From contig NZ_JABBYO010000001.1 of NCBI RefSeq assembly GCF_012958305.1, positions 434,001 to 498,000 of the forward strand: DNA of 64,000 nt. The letters run 5' to 3'. A model generated the notes under the pieces. It had not been told where the DNA came from, did no database searches, and saw nothing but the letters and a program-made list of their open reading frames with translations. A program made the translations under genes and the position numbers. This document shows positions 27,716 through 37,776 of the stretch, piece by piece (within the stretch, counting starts at the first letter, position 1; each line of letters opens with the position of its first letter). This stretch comes from Tautonia rosea (GTDB lineage Bacteria > Planctomycetota > Planctomycetia > Isosphaerales > Isosphaeraceae).

Positions 27716-29092
27716 GTGGCCGAGAAGCCCTGGGGAGGTCGGTTCGCCGATCAGACCGACCGCCGGGTCGAGCAGTTTACCGAATCCATCTCCTTCGATC
27801 GCCGCCTTTTCGAGCATGACATCCGGGGATCGATCGTCCATGCTGAAATGCTCGCTCGGGTCGGACTTCTGTCCGAGGCTGAGTGCGAACAGATTGTGCA
27901 AGGATTGCTTGAGATTCGCGCCGAAATCGCCGAAGGGCGGTTTTCCTTCTCGATCGGGAAGGAAGATATCCACATGCACATCGAGTCGGCGCTCATCGCC
28001 CGGCTCGGAGACATCGGCCGAAAGCTGCACACGGCCCGCAGTCGCAACGATCAGGTTTCGACCGATGTCCGTCTCTGGACACGGGATGCGATCGACACCA
28101 TTGCTGGCCGCCTTCTGGAACTGCAACGCTCCTTTCTCCATCTGGCTGATCGCCACCCCGATCTCATTCTGCCCGGATACACCCATTTGCAGCGGGCTCA
28201 GCCGGTACTTGCGGCCCATTATGCCCTGGCTTACGTGGAGAAACTGGCCCGCGACCGCGACCGATTGAGCGACGCTCGCCGCCGACTCAACCTGCTTCCT
28301 CTCGGAGCTGCTGCGCTGGCGGGCACGACCTTGCCGATCGACCGGGCATTCGTGGCCGAGGAACTCGGCTTTGACGGTGTCGCGGCCAACAGTCTCGACA
28401 TTTCCAGCGACCGCGACTTTCTGGTCGAAACCGTCTTCTGCCTCACACTCATTGCCGAGCACCTCTCTGGGTGGGCTGAGGAGTGGATCCTCTGGAGTAC
28501 CCAGGAGTTCAACTTCCTGACCCTGCCTGATGCCGTTTGCACGGGCAGCAGCATCATGCCCCAGAAGAAGAATCCCGACGTTCTCGAACTGATCCGAGGC
28601 CGCACTGCCCGAGTCGTTGGTGCCTTGCAGACCTTGCTCGTGCTGATCAAGGGACTTCCCCTCGCCTACAACCGCGACCTTCAGGAAGACAAGCTCCCCC
28701 TCTTCGATGCGGTCGACACTGTTACCTCCTGTCTCGAACTCGCCTCCGTCGTCGTTTCGGGGGCAAGCCTGAACCACGATCGGATTGCCTCTCGCCTTGA
28801 GGAAGGCTTCCTCGACGCCACGACCCTGATGGAGTACCTGATCCTCAAAGGAGTCCCCCAGCGCACTGGACACGAAGTTGTCGGCAAGCTCGTCTCCCTC
28901 TGCGAATCCCGATCGTGCCGCCTCGCCGACCTGCCTCTCGACGACTTCCAGGCCGCCTGCCCGGCCATTGCAGCAGACGTCGTCCACTCCCTCGGCGTCG
29001 CGAATGCCGTCAAGGCCTTCCGTTCATACGGCTCCACCGCGCCCGATCAGGTTCAGAACCAGCTTGAAGAGTGGCGGAAGCGATTGGCGTGA
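27716..29092 (+). CDS. argH: Argininosuccinate lyase
   Basis: A 458-residue lyase that splits argininosuccinate into arginine and fumarate, the last step of arginine synthesis. The family signature [12 protein letters not shown] is near residue 276 with the catalytic Ser, and THLQRAQP and the N-terminal EKPWGGRF are present. GTG 27716 is chosen: GGAGG lies 8 bases upstream and the usual [10 protein letters not shown]-terminus starts there; ATG 27701 is the alternative. Full length. The next gene on the strand is a nuclease-fold protein, and lysA follows. Confidence 0.95.
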   Translation: MAEKPWGGRFADQTDRRVEQFTESISFDRRLFEHDIRGSIVHAEMLARVGLLSEAECEQIVQGLLEIRAEIAEGRFSFSIGKEDIHMHIESALIARLGDIGRKLHTARSRNDQVSTDVRLWTRDAIDTIAGRLLELQRSFLHLADRHPDLILPGYTHLQRAQPVLAAHYALAYVEKLARDRDRLSDARRRLNLLPLGAAALAGTTLPIDRAFVAEELGFDGVAANSLDISSDRDFLVETVFCLTLIAEHLSGWAEEWILWSTQEFNFLTLPDAVCTGSSIMPQKKNPDVLELIRGRTARVVGALQTLLVLIKGLPLAYNRDLQEDKLPLFDAVDTVTSCLELASVVVSGASLNHDRIASRLEEGFLDATTLMEYLILKGVPQRTGHEVVGKLVSLCESRSCRLADLPLDDFQAACPAIAADVVHSLGVANAVKAFRSYGSTAPDQVQNQLEEWRKRLA

Positions 29093-29188
29093 TGACAGGT
29101 CGCAAGTAGTCACATATCAGTCTGTGCCGATGCAATTTGATCCGGGTAAATCGACGATCTTCTCCGACTCCTCGATCCGGCAGCCACC

Positions 29189-30118
29189 ATGCTCCTCGAC
29201 CGCATCACCAGCCTCCTGCAATCGTGCGACGGAAACGCCCCGGCGTTGCCGCCGACGATGCTCTACAACGAGAACTGGCTCTTGCGGCTGGCGATTGACT
29301 GGCTGGCCACGCACCGGGACGAGGCGGCGGGATGTCCAATTGCGCCGAGGCCTTCGGCGACCTGGTTTGCCGAAGGATGGCTTCCGTCGGCCTTCCTGCC
29401 GAGGTTCAGGAAGGATCGCCTGGCCGAGTCGTGGACCCATGCGGACGGAGTCATCGGTCACTTCGAAACGGGCAACCGAGGGTGGGCCGACGTGGTCCTC
29501 AATCCCCTGGCGGCGCAACTCGTCGTCGTGGAGGGGAAGATGTTCAGCAGGTTGTCGGCCGGTGTGAAGAATGCCCCCTGGTATGATCAGGCGGCACGCA
29601 CGGTGGCCTGCATGGCTGAAATCCTGCGACGAGCCGACCGCCACCCGATCGAACTGGACCACCTGGCATATGTCCTCATCGCCCCTCGGAAACGCATCGA
29701 CGAAAGCGTTTTTGCCGATGAGATGGCGCGTGGTGCCATCCTCCGCAAGGTCCGTCGCCGGGTCGAGGACTACGCCGGCACCCGAGACGAATGGTTCCGC
29801 GATTGGTTCGTACCCACGATCCGACAGCTCGACCTGGTGTGCTTGGCCTGGGAAGAGCTGATCGAAACCATCGCCTTTCACGATCCGGCCTCGGGTCAGG
29901 AGTTCGACGCCTTCTACAACGCCTGCCTGTTCTTCAACCGTCCCCAGGCCGTGACCATGCTGCACGATCTCCGCTCCGGCCCCGCTCCTGCTCCTGAGCC
30001 CGAACTGGAAGGTCTGGACGATCATGCGATGATTCCTGCCCGCGTGGGTGACAATCTCCCCGACCTACCCTCGCCCCGTGATCCGATCCGAGAGGCCGCG
30101 ATTCGCAGGAAAGGCTAA
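29189..30118 (+). CDS. Putative PD-(D/E)XK-fold protein of unknown function
   Basis: A 309-residue soluble protein I do not recognise by family. The pattern of a PD-(D/E)XK nuclease core is visible: Asp101 (GWADVVLNP), then a hydrophobic strand and Glu115-Gly-Lys117 (LVVVEGKMF), then a helix with Gln134 (YDQAARTVA). The first 60 residues are helical, the rest mixed, and a LVCLAWEELIE helix lies near the C-terminus. No methylase or helicase is adjacent, so a simple restriction system is not indicated. The gene sits 97 bases after argH and 105 bases before lysA. Confidence 0.7.
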   Translation: MLLDRITSLLQSCDGNAPALPPTMLYNENWLLRLAIDWLATHRDEAAGCPIAPRPSATWFAEGWLPSAFLPRFRKDRLAESWTHADGVIGHFETGNRGWADVVLNPLAAQLVVVEGKMFSRLSAGVKNAPWYDQAARTVACMAEILRRADRHPIELDHLAYVLIAPRKRIDESVFADEMARGAILRKVRRRVEDYAGTRDEWFRDWFVPTIRQLDLVCLAWEELIETIAFHDPASGQEFDAFYNACLFFNRPQAVTMLHDLRSGPAPAPEPELEGLDDHAMIPARVGDNLPDLPSPRDPIREAAIRRKG

Positions 30119-30223
30119 TGGGCTCGCCCCGCGCAACCGTCTTCTCCGTCATCGAGCACAGAAACGAAACGAACCGTCTCTCTCTGGCGGGCTTTCGCTC
30201 GCCCAACCCGGAACGATCCCCCA

Positions 30224-31516
30224 ATGGACCACTTCCACTACCGCGACCACGAACTCTACTGCGAAGACGTTTCTGCCCGAACGCTAGCCGATCGCTTCGG
30301 CACCCCGCTCTATGTCTACAGTGCGGCGGCGCTCGTCGGACGGCTCAACGAACTTCACACGGCCTTCGCCGAACTAAATCCGCTCGTCTGCTACTCGGTC
30401 AAGGCGAACTCGAACCTGGGCATCCTCAAGCTGATGGCCGAGCACGGCAGCGGCTTCGATGTCGTCTCGGGAGGCGAGTTGCACCGCGTCACCACGGCCG
30501 GGGGAGAGGCGTCGAAGTCGGTTTTCGCCGGGGTCGGCAAGACCGATGAGGAGATCCGAGACGCCCTTCGTGCCGGAGTGCTCCTCTTCAACGTTGAGAG
30601 CGAGGCCGAGCTCGACGCCATCGACGCCGTCGCCCGCACCGAAGGGGTGAAGGCTCCGATTGCTTTGCGGGTCAATCCCGACGTCGATCCGAAGACCCAC
30701 CGCTACATTTCGACCGGAAAAAAAGAATCGAAGTTCGGTATGGACATCGACCGCGCTCTCCGGGCGGCCGATCGCGTCCTGAGCATGGATGGCCTGGCCA
30801 TGACCGGTCTTCACATGCACATCGGCTCTCAGATCACCAGTATCGAGCCCTACGCTCGTGCCTCGGCCAAGGCCGCCGAACTGATCAACCAGTTGCGTGG
30901 GATGGGCCACAAGATCCAGTGGTGCAACATGGGAGGAGGATTCGGGATCGACTATCGAGGGGGAGAGTCGAAGCCGCTCGCCGCGTTTGCCGAGGTCATG
31001 GTTCCCGTCCTCAAGCCCACCGGATGCCGACTGGCGATGGAGCCCGGCCGGTCGATCGCCGGTAACGCGGGCATTCTCCTCAGCCGGGTCATTTTCAACA
31101 AACAATCGGGAGACAAGCGGTTCGTGATCCAGGACGCGGCGATGAACGATCTGATCCGCCCTGCCCTTTATGAAGGATTCCACCGCATTTGGCCCGTCCG
31201 GGTTCCCGAAGGTTTGCCGACCTGGCCCGAGGACTTCGAGGCCAACATTCCCGGCACTGAACCCCGAGACATTGTCGGCCCGGTCTGTGAGAGCGGAGAC
31301 TTTCTCGCACAGGACCGTCCCTTGCCTCCGGTCGCTCGCGGTGATCTGCTCGCTGTCTTCTCGGCTGGGGCTTACGGTATGGTCATGGCCTCAAACTACA
31401 ACACTCGTCCTCGAGCCGCCGAAGTGCTTGTCAGTGGTTCTGACGTCCGGCTCGTCCGTCGCCGGGAAACCTTCGACGACCTGATCGGGCCTGAGATGGT
31501 GGCGTTGGAATCGTAA
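30224..31516 (+). CDS. lysA: Diaminopimelate decarboxylase
   Basis: A 430-residue PLP enzyme making lysine from meso-diaminopimelate. The PLP Lys is in CYSVKANSN near residue 57; MEPGRSIAGNAG is the phosphate-binding region, and the active-site Cys is in GPVCESGDFLA near residue 353, at the dimer interface. HIGSQ is present. The N-terminal TIM barrel and C-terminal beta domain have normal lengths. A hairpin 24 bases past the stop may terminate the transcript. Confidence 0.95.
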   Translation: MDHFHYRDHELYCEDVSARTLADRFGTPLYVYSAAALVGRLNELHTAFAELNPLVCYSVKANSNLGILKLMAEHGSGFDVVSGGELHRVTTAGGEASKSVFAGVGKTDEEIRDALRAGVLLFNVESEAELDAIDAVARTEGVKAPIALRVNPDVDPKTHRYISTGKKESKFGMDIDRALRAADRVLSMDGLAMTGLHMHIGSQITSIEPYARASAKAAELINQLRGMGHKIQWCNMGGGFGIDYRGGESKPLAAFAEVMVPVLKPTGCRLAMEPGRSIAGNAGILLSRVIFNKQSGDKRFVIQDAAMNDLIRPALYEGFHRIWPVRVPEGLPTWPEDFEANIPGTEPRDIVGPVCESGDFLAQDRPLPPVARGDLLAVFSAGAYGMVMASNYNTRPRAAEVLVSGSDVRLVRRRETFDDLIGPEMVALES

Positions 31517-31826
31517 CGGGATTCAACCGTTCGCTCCCCATCGCCACCACGGGGCCGGTTGTGGCGATCATCTCGGTTCCGATCGATCCTCAGCCCCTAA
31601 CGGCCGCGGAATTCGTGCCGGGAGAGGCGATCGTACCGCAATCTGGACAATTCCTTCATCCCGAGAGCCGTCTTGTGGACAATCATCGGTCATCATTCCT
31701 ATAGCCATTGGTCTTTGGGCACTCGGTCTCTGCGTGCCTGTTTCGAGTTCCGGACCCGTACTGCGGTCAGGCAACCTTTATTCTTGTCCCTCTCGAATGT
31801 TCGACCCTAACGACGAGGCCCGCACC
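31517..31826 (+). terminator. Intergenic region with lysA terminator hairpin
   Basis: About 310 bases without a gene. An 8-bp perfect stem (ATCGCCAC, 31540-31547, and GTGGCGAT, 31561-31568) follows lysA, without a long T tract. The rest should hold the promoter of the HEAT protein gene, but no clear hexamers were found. Confidence 0.5.
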
Positions 31827-34646
31827 ATGCTCCCGAACCCGATCCCCCGCAATCGCGAGCCGGGCCGAGCCGGTGCCCTCGGCCGGGTTCTTGCGACGAT
31901 GGCAGTGGTCCTGGCGACTGGAGCCATCGGCCCGATCGTTCGCCCTGCGACAGCCCAGCCTCCAGGCCTCGATCGCTTTGCCAAGCCTCCGGAAACCCCA
32001 CTTGAGCTCTGGTCCGCCATCTCCTATCTGACTCGGGTCGGTCTGACGGATCAGGCTGTCCCACTGATCGACCAGTTCCTTGCGGCCAACCCCGACGACG
32101 ACACCCTGATCGAACTTCGTGACCGCTTCGGCATTGGCTCGATCCTCAAGCTCCAGGATGATCCCCGGACCGCCAACCAAGTGGTCGAGATTCTCACTCG
32201 ACTCAACGCTGCCGTGCGTCGCAACGCTCAACGCGAGGATCGGATTCGACGCTATGTCGGCCTCTTGACCGGCTCACCGCTCCAGCAATCCGAGGCCCTG
32301 ACCCGCCTCGGTGAATCTGGCCCCTATGCAGTGCCCGTCCTCCTCGAAGCGATTGACGCCCAGCCGGTGGATTCCCCCGATCGAGCCTTGCTCGTCGCCA
32401 ATATGGGACGCCTGCAGCGCCGCGCCGTTCCGGCCTTGATCGCCGGGCTCGATGCTCCCAACCCGCAGCTTGCCGCCGATGTTGCCTCGGCCCTCGGGCG
32501 GATTGGTGATCGTCGCGCCTTACCCTTTCTGATTGCTGAGGCCTCCGCGACCGACTCCGATCGTGCTCCGCTGCCCGCCGAAGCCGCCGAGGCCGTGCTT
32601 CGGCTGACCGGCCGTCCACTCGACGAGATTCCCCAGCCTCCCGCGCGATTCCTTCTCGACGAAGCCAAACGCTACCTCCTCGGAGCGTACGAATTTCCCG
32701 GCAATCAGGTCGTTCTCTGGTCCTGGCAAGATGGGCAGGGGACCGTTGTCCCCCGCAACGTCGATTCCGCGGAAGTGGAAACTGTCTTCGGTCTCCGATT
32801 CGCCGAAGCGGCTCACGCGATCGCCCCGGACGATCCGGAAGCCGACGCCATTCTGACCACGTTTCAGGTTCGAGAGGTGCTTCGTCAGCGTGACCCGGCA
32901 GAACTCTCGGTCCCTGGCGAGTTGCCGGAAGATCTGGCCTCCGAGCTCCTCGGACTCGGCCCCAATGCGCTCGCCGACGCTCTGCGACTGGCCCTTCAGT
33001 CGAAAAAGTATGAGGCTGCCCCAGCCCTCATCACTGCGCTGGCCATGAGCGGCAACGCCGAGATGCTCGCCGCAGACCCCCCCTCTCCCATCGTCCAGGC
33101 CCTGTCTGCCCCCGACCGCAGAGTGCAACTTGCCGCGGCGCGGGCCATCGTCACCCTTGACCCCGCTCGGCCGTTCCCCGGATCGAGCCGGGTCGTGCCG
33201 AGCCTCGCCCGATCACTCGACAGCACCCTGGCCCAGCCTCAGATTGTCGTGGTCAGTGGCAGCACTTCGACGCTGACGACCCTGGCCTCCTCCCTCCGTG
33301 ATCGTGGTTTCGAACCGATCACCGCATCCAGCGCCGAGGAAGGGTTTCTGCGAGCCGCCGAATCCGCGGGGGTCGATGCGGTGATCGTGGATCCCGCCTT
33401 CCTACGCGGGCCTCGTGATGCCCGCGACCTCCTGATTGATCTCAGGGCCGATGCCCGCACCGCCCGGCTTCCCGTACTCTTGACCTTACCGATCGACCCG
33501 GCCAGAGCCCTCGCTCGGGCCGAGGAATACCAGTTCTTCCAGTCCGAACGTGAGCCGAACGACGTTCCCGCGCGATCCGCTCCCGTCGCCTTTGTCGGCC
33601 GCCCCCGGCGTGCTCAAATCAACGGTCGATTGTCCCCCACCGATCGCCCCCCATTCGGCCAGCCCACGCGTGAGTGGCCGCCACAAGAAGTCCAGGAGGC
33701 CCCCGAGGATCCCGCATTCGCTCCGCAGGATGTCCCACCGACACCAGAGCCCGTCGCAGATATCTCCGGCGATCTCTACGCCCTCGGCACGCTCCGATCA
33801 GGCGATACGATCTCCGCAATCATCGAGCCGGCTCCTGGAAGTACCCTCAAGCCCACCGATGTGGTCCTCTGGCTTGATCGCCGTGAGGGTCCGAAGGGCG
33901 TGCCGGTTGCTCAGGGAATCGGATCGCTTTCCGCTCGCATCGACGTTCCAGGCGTTTATGACCTTCGTGTCCAGGCGGCCGAACGATACCTCTACGGGTA
34001 TCTGGCCATGTACAAGCTCGATCTCAGCATTTATGACTACGATTTTGCCGTGGCTCCGCTTAGCGGCACGGTTCGTCTGAGTGTCGAGGAACTGGCCAAA
34101 CAGTTCGACCATGTGTCGTTGCTCGCGGCTCCGGGCGACCCGGCCGCCCTGGAAAAGGCCCTGTACCGCGCCTGGAACGAGGCCGGTCTTCGTCCCAGTT
34201 CACCCGAGGAACGCCTGGCGATTGTGCAAACGGCCGCCGAGACCCTGGCTCAGATCGCTGAACGTCCCGATGGTCCCTTCGCCACCGAGATGGCTAGCGT
34301 CGTCCCGGCCTTGCAACGTTTGATGGCCGATCCGAGGTTCGCTCCTGCCGCCGCTCGGGCCCTTGCAGTCGTGCCGACCCTGCACGCCCAACGAGCCCTG
34401 GCAGACAAGGCCTTTGACACGTCGCGTGCCCTGGAATCGCAGCGAGCCGCTGCGGATGGACTCCGGCAAAGCGTCGGGAGGTTTGGCCCCTTGCTCTCGC
34501 TCGATCAACGGAGCCGTCTGGTTCGGGCCAAAGACCGCGCTGACGACCCCGAATTGAGATCCGCGTTGCAGGGAGTCATCGATCTCGTTCGAGGATCGCT
34601 CAGCGCCACGTCAAGCCCACCCGAGCCATCCGCCAGCACCGATTGA
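31827..34646 (+). CDS. Large exported HEAT-repeat protein with receiver-like domain
   Basis: A 939-residue protein. A signal peptide with an AQ-type cleavage site is followed by HEAT-like repeats at about residues 130-270 (for example SGPYAVPVLLEAI, RRAVPALIAGLDAPNPQLAADVASALGRIGDRRALPFL). About residues 470-580 resemble a response-regulator receiver: PQIVVVSGSTSTLTTLASSL, then VDAVIVDPAFLRGP with an Asp after the third strand, then ARLPVLLTLP. A Pro-rich linker and a C-terminal helical region follow. A receiver-like fold in an apparently exported protein is odd, and signalling by phosphorylation is unlikely outside the cell. Function unknown. Confidence 0.75.
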   Translation: MLPNPIPRNREPGRAGALGRVLATMAVVLATGAIGPIVRPATAQPPGLDRFAKPPETPLELWSAISYLTRVGLTDQAVPLIDQFLAANPDDDTLIELRDRFGIGSILKLQDDPRTANQVVEILTRLNAAVRRNAQREDRIRRYVGLLTGSPLQQSEALTRLGESGPYAVPVLLEAIDAQPVDSPDRALLVANMGRLQRRAVPALIAGLDAPNPQLAADVASALGRIGDRRALPFLIAEASATDSDRAPLPAEAAEAVLRLTGRPLDEIPQPPARFLLDEAKRYLLGAYEFPGNQVVLWSWQDGQGTVVPRNVDSAEVETVFGLRFAEAAHAIAPDDPEADAILTTFQVREVLRQRDPAELSVPGELPEDLASELLGLGPNALADALRLALQSKKYEAAPALITALAMSGNAEMLAADPPSPIVQALSAPDRRVQLAAARAIVTLDPARPFPGSSRVVPSLARSLDSTLAQPQIVVVSGSTSTLTTLASSLRDRGFEPITASSAEEGFLRAAESAGVDAVIVDPAFLRGPRDARDLLIDLRADARTARLPVLLTLPIDPARALARAEEYQFFQSEREPNDVPARSAPVAFVGRPRRAQINGRLSPTDRPPFGQPTREWPPQEVQEAPEDPAFAPQDVPPTPEPVADISGDLYALGTLRSGDTISAIIEPAPGSTLKPTDVVLWLDRREGPKGVPVAQGIGSLSARIDVPGVYDLRVQAAERYLYGYLAMYKLDLSIYDYDFAVAPLSGTVRLSVEELAKQFDHVSLLAAPGDPAALEKALYRAWNEAGLRPSSPEERLAIVQTAAETLAQIAERPDGPFATEMASVVPALQRLMADPRFAPAAARALAVVPTLHAQRALADKAFDTSRALESQRAAADGLRQSVGRFGPLLSLDQRSRLVRAKDRADDPELRSALQGVIDLVRGSLSATSSPPEPSASTD

Positions 34647-34763
34647 TTCATCAACGAGAGAAAATGCTGGGCCCTGAGGATTGGGGCCAGACCTGGAAGG
34701 GTCGGTCAGCACTTGGCGATTGCTCCCGGTGCCTGACCGACCCCAGGAAGGACGCGAGACGAG

Positions 34764-35906
34764 ATGGCCATGCCCTCACCTCTGAGTGACCGACCCGGCT
34801 TCGGCTCCCGATCGGGAAACCCTGTCGACGCGTCTTCGGGGCTTCCCGGGGTCATCAGCGGCAGCTCGATCATGCTCGAAGTTGCCAGGGTCACTCGCCA
34901 GGTTGCCCGCTCTCGGGCATGCGTCCTCATCGTCGGAGAAACCGGTGCGGGCAAGGAATTGATCGCTCGGGCAATCCACGACCTTAGCCCCCGAGCTTCC
35001 GGACCATACATCCGGGTCAATTGCGGTGCACTGACGGAGAGCCTGCTCGAATCCGAACTGTTCGGGCATGTCAAAGGGTCGTTCACCGGGGCGGTCGAGA
35101 ACCGAACCGGCCGATTCGAGGCGGCTCATACCGGCACAATCTTTCTCGACGAAATCAACAGTACGTCACCCAAGCTTCAGGTGAAGCTGCTCCGCGTCCT
35201 TCAGGAAGGAGAGTTCGAACGCGTCGGCGACGTGAGTACCAAGAAGGTCGATGTCCGTGTCGTGGCCGCGACGAACCGTGAACTCCGCGAAGAAATCGAC
35301 GCCGGGCGCTTTCGGGAAGACCTTTACTATCGCCTCAATGTCGTCCCGATCGATCTACCTCCGCTCCGAGACCGTCGCGAAGACATCCCGCCACTCGTGA
35401 CCTTTTTCCTCGCACGCTACAGTGACCAGAACCAACGAGAGATGCGTCAGGTCGATGCGGAGGCGATGAAGCTCCTCGTTCGATACGACTGGCCCGGCAA
35501 TGTCCGGGAGCTTCAAAACTACGTCGAACGTGCTGTTGTGCTGGGCGAAGGGCCGGAACTCAAGCCTGAGCACCTCCCTCCCCAACTCCGCGGCGAGGCC
35601 CCTCCCCGACCCATTCGGGGAAGGTCTCCCGATCTCGACACCTTGATCTCCGACCTCGTCCGTCGAGGCCTTCTGGCTGCTGGACCAAATGCCGATGAGT
35701 TGATTCATCGGATCGTTGCTCCCGTCGAGCGTGAGCTGATTCAGCAAGTGCTCACATCCTGCGATCGCGTGCAGATCAAGGCCGCCGCTCGTCTCGGGAT
35801 CAATCGTAACACCCTGCACAAGAAACTGACTGAGTACGGGCTGGACACCCCCACCTCCAACGGTGAGCCATCCTCCCCTGCTCCGGTCGACCGGGACGAG
35901 CTATAA
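34764..35906 (+). CDS. Sigma-54-dependent transcriptional activator without receiver domain
   Basis: A 380-residue AAA+ activator of sigma-54 RNA polymerase. Walker A is GETGAGKE near residue 57, the sigma-54 contact loop reads GSFTGA (usual GAFTGA, a tolerated variant) near 104, Walker B TIFLDEIN near 125, and the C-terminal Fis-type helix-turn-helix is AAARLGINRNTLHKKL. Only about 45 residues precede the AAA+ domain, so there is no receiver, PAS or GAF sensor domain; control must come through a partner protein or expression level. AGGAAGGA precedes the ATG. Target promoters are not identifiable. Confidence 0.93.
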   Translation: MAMPSPLSDRPGFGSRSGNPVDASSGLPGVISGSSIMLEVARVTRQVARSRACVLIVGETGAGKELIARAIHDLSPRASGPYIRVNCGALTESLLESELFGHVKGSFTGAVENRTGRFEAAHTGTIFLDEINSTSPKLQVKLLRVLQEGEFERVGDVSTKKVDVRVVAATNRELREEIDAGRFREDLYYRLNVVPIDLPPLRDRREDIPPLVTFFLARYSDQNQREMRQVDAEAMKLLVRYDWPGNVRELQNYVERAVVLGEGPELKPEHLPPQLRGEAPPRPIRGRSPDLDTLISDLVRRGLLAAGPNADELIHRIVAPVERELIQQVLTSCDRVQIKAAARLGINRNTLHKKLTEYGLDTPTSNGEPSSPAPVDRDEL

Positions 35907-35942
35907 GTTTTCTCATCCCGGTTCGACCTCGGCACTCGATTC

Positions 35943-37289
35943 TCATTCCAGAGGCAGCGCGGCGGCTTCGGTCAATCGATTGAAAAAGACCGACTCGGCA
36001 ACCACGGCAATGAGCTCTGCCACTTCGTGATCCGACAAGAAGGATCGGACCTTTGCCACATCGGCATCCGTCACCAGCGCCGGGTCCACGGTGAGCCGCT
36101 CGGCAAATGCCAGAACACGCCGTTCCGACTCCGTGAAGTCCGACCGATCCCCGTCCAGAGCCTGGATCTGCTCGTCCGAGGCTCCCAACGCTCGGAGTCG
36201 GTTCAGGGCATGACCGATCGCATACCAGGCTCGATCGTGCCGAGCCGAAACCCAGGCAACCTGTGCCCGGAGCATCGGATCGAGCGACCCTTCCTGCTCG
36301 GCTGCCTTGAGGATCGCGACGCGTTCGACCCCGACTCCTGGAAACTGAGCCAACAATCGCACCCAGTGGGGGAGCGGTTCGTCGGTCCCGGCAACGCGAT
36401 CACCCAGCCGCTTCGCTGCCTCCTCCGGTGCAGGAAGCTCAAGAAGAAGAGGACGTTCGCGACACGCTGCCAGTTTTGCCATGACGACCTCCCACGACTC
36501 CAGGCGGGGACGCGCTTGGGGGGCGGCAACACGAGTTCCTCCCGGCGCTCGTGTCGGACCGATCGGCGCTACTCGGGTCATGACCGAGTCGAAGGTTGGG
36601 TCGAGTGAGGACAAATAATCCCGATATTCTTCCTGAGGGATGTTCAATGCTCCTGTCCAGCGATTCATGGCATTAAAGCTGGAAACAACATAGATAATCT
36701 CTGAAATCTGAGAGTCGGAATACCATGATCGGAGTGATTCGAGGGATGTTTCGCCAAGCTCAAGCGGATTGAGCGTCATCGTCTTGGCCATTGTGTACGC
36801 AGCCCGATCTGCGGGGCTTGCCTCGGACCAGTCGCCATCAAGCAGGGCGATTTCTGAGTCCGTCACTCCCACGGCCATCAGTTTGCTCTCTTGATGGCCC
36901 AGGCAATACGTACAATTGTTGGCCCGCGAGACGATCCAGAACAGTTTGGTCTGAAACGGGTATCCGAGTGACATTCCCGGTTCGTCCCGTTTTGGGAATC
37001 CCCCCGACGCAAAGCCGGCGGGAAGGTACCACTTCCTCATGCGCCCATTGTTCACGACTGACCATGCTCCCGCTCCCGCGCGCTCCTGTTCCTCGGGAGT
37101 CAACTGCGGCAGTGGCAATCGGGGGCGAGCCTCCTTCGACCACTCCAGCGCCCGCTTCAACTCGGCTCGGTTCTCGGGAATCGGATTCGGTTGATCCGCC
37201 TCCCCCTCCTGCGCAGAGGCCGGTGAGGAACCGAGAACGCCGGGCAGGAGGACAATTGTCATATATTGTAAATATCTGAGATAATTCAT
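35943..37289 (-). CDS. Exported protein with two AhpD/carboxymuconolactone-decarboxylase-like domains
   Basis: A 448-residue protein with an N-terminal signal peptide (residues 1-25, ending SPASAQ). It carries two tandem AhpD-like helical domains. The first has the redox motif CTYCLGHQ near residue 121; in the second the equivalent stretch is RAWYAIGHA, so both Cys are lost and only the Gly-His is kept. AhpD proteins reduce peroxidase partners through their CxxC. The second half may serve structure or dimerisation. AGGAG precedes ATG 37289. It is convergent with the sigma-54 activator. Confidence 0.85.
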   Translation of the reverse strand: MNYLRYLQYMTIVLLPGVLGSSPASAQEGEADQPNPIPENRAELKRALEWSKEARPRLPLPQLTPEEQERAGAGAWSVVNNGRMRKWYLPAGFASGGFPKRDEPGMSLGYPFQTKLFWIVSRANNCTYCLGHQESKLMAVGVTDSEIALLDGDWSEASPADRAAYTMAKTMTLNPLELGETSLESLRSWYSDSQISEIIYVVSSFNAMNRWTGALNIPQEEYRDYLSSLDPTFDSVMTRVAPIGPTRAPGGTRVAAPQARPRLESWEVVMAKLAACRERPLLLELPAPEEAAKRLGDRVAGTDEPLPHWVRLLAQFPGVGVERVAILKAAEQEGSLDPMLRAQVAWVSARHDRAWYAIGHALNRLRALGASDEQIQALDGDRSDFTESERRVLAFAERLTVDPALVTDADVAKVRSFLSDHEVAELIAVVAESVFFNRLTEAAALPLE

Positions 37290-37368
37290 GAGAAATACTC
37301 CTGTGAGGTTGCGAATCAAATGCTCGGAAAATCGTCGAGAAAGACCATTCATCAAGAGATGGCCCGGA

Positions 37369-37752
37369 TTACTCCGCTCGGATGACACTGAGGTCCGGTG
37401 CCGTCGAGATGAGGTACACGACCTGGGACTGAATCCTTCGACCCTCGGGCGTCTCAAGCGTGAGGGCGACTGGACAGCACAGCTTCTCCCCCACCACGGA
37501 CTCACCCGACAGGAGCCGGTATTCGGCCAGACGACGACCGGCGAGCCAGTCGTCGTCGGCAACCCGCAAGGACGGTTCGGACTCAAGAGGATCGGTATGC
37601 GACCGCCCCGATTTCCAGGCATCAAGCACCGCGACAAGCGTCTCACGGGCACGCGATTGATCGAGACTTCGGTTCGGTGGCCGTTGATCTGTGCATCCGA
37701 GTGCGCAGACGGCGATCAAGGCCGCAAGAGGAGCGGCGTGGACTCGAGTCAT
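37369..37752 (-). CDS. Small lipoprotein downstream of the DUF1559 gene
   Basis: A 127-residue protein with a signal peptide and lipobox-like LIAVCALGC at about residues 12-20. The mature part is hydrophilic with a KLCCPVALTLE segment. It lies 24 bases after the DUF1559 gene on the same strand and is probably co-transcribed; small lipoproteins often follow such genes in planctomycetes, from general knowledge. Function unknown. Confidence 0.7.
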   Translation of the reverse strand: MTRVHAAPLAALIAVCALGCTDQRPPNRSLDQSRARETLVAVLDAWKSGRSHTDPLESEPSLRVADDDWLAGRRLAEYRLLSGESVVGEKLCCPVALTLETPEGRRIQSQVVYLISTAPDLSVIRAE

Positions 37753-37776
37753 GACGGAATTCCCCGAAATCAAGGT

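Noticed and set aside
27653-28987. Minus-strand open frame of 444 residues over argH
   Set aside because: Shadow of argH, which has complete family motifs on the plus strand; GC-rich codon bias leaves the antisense frame open.
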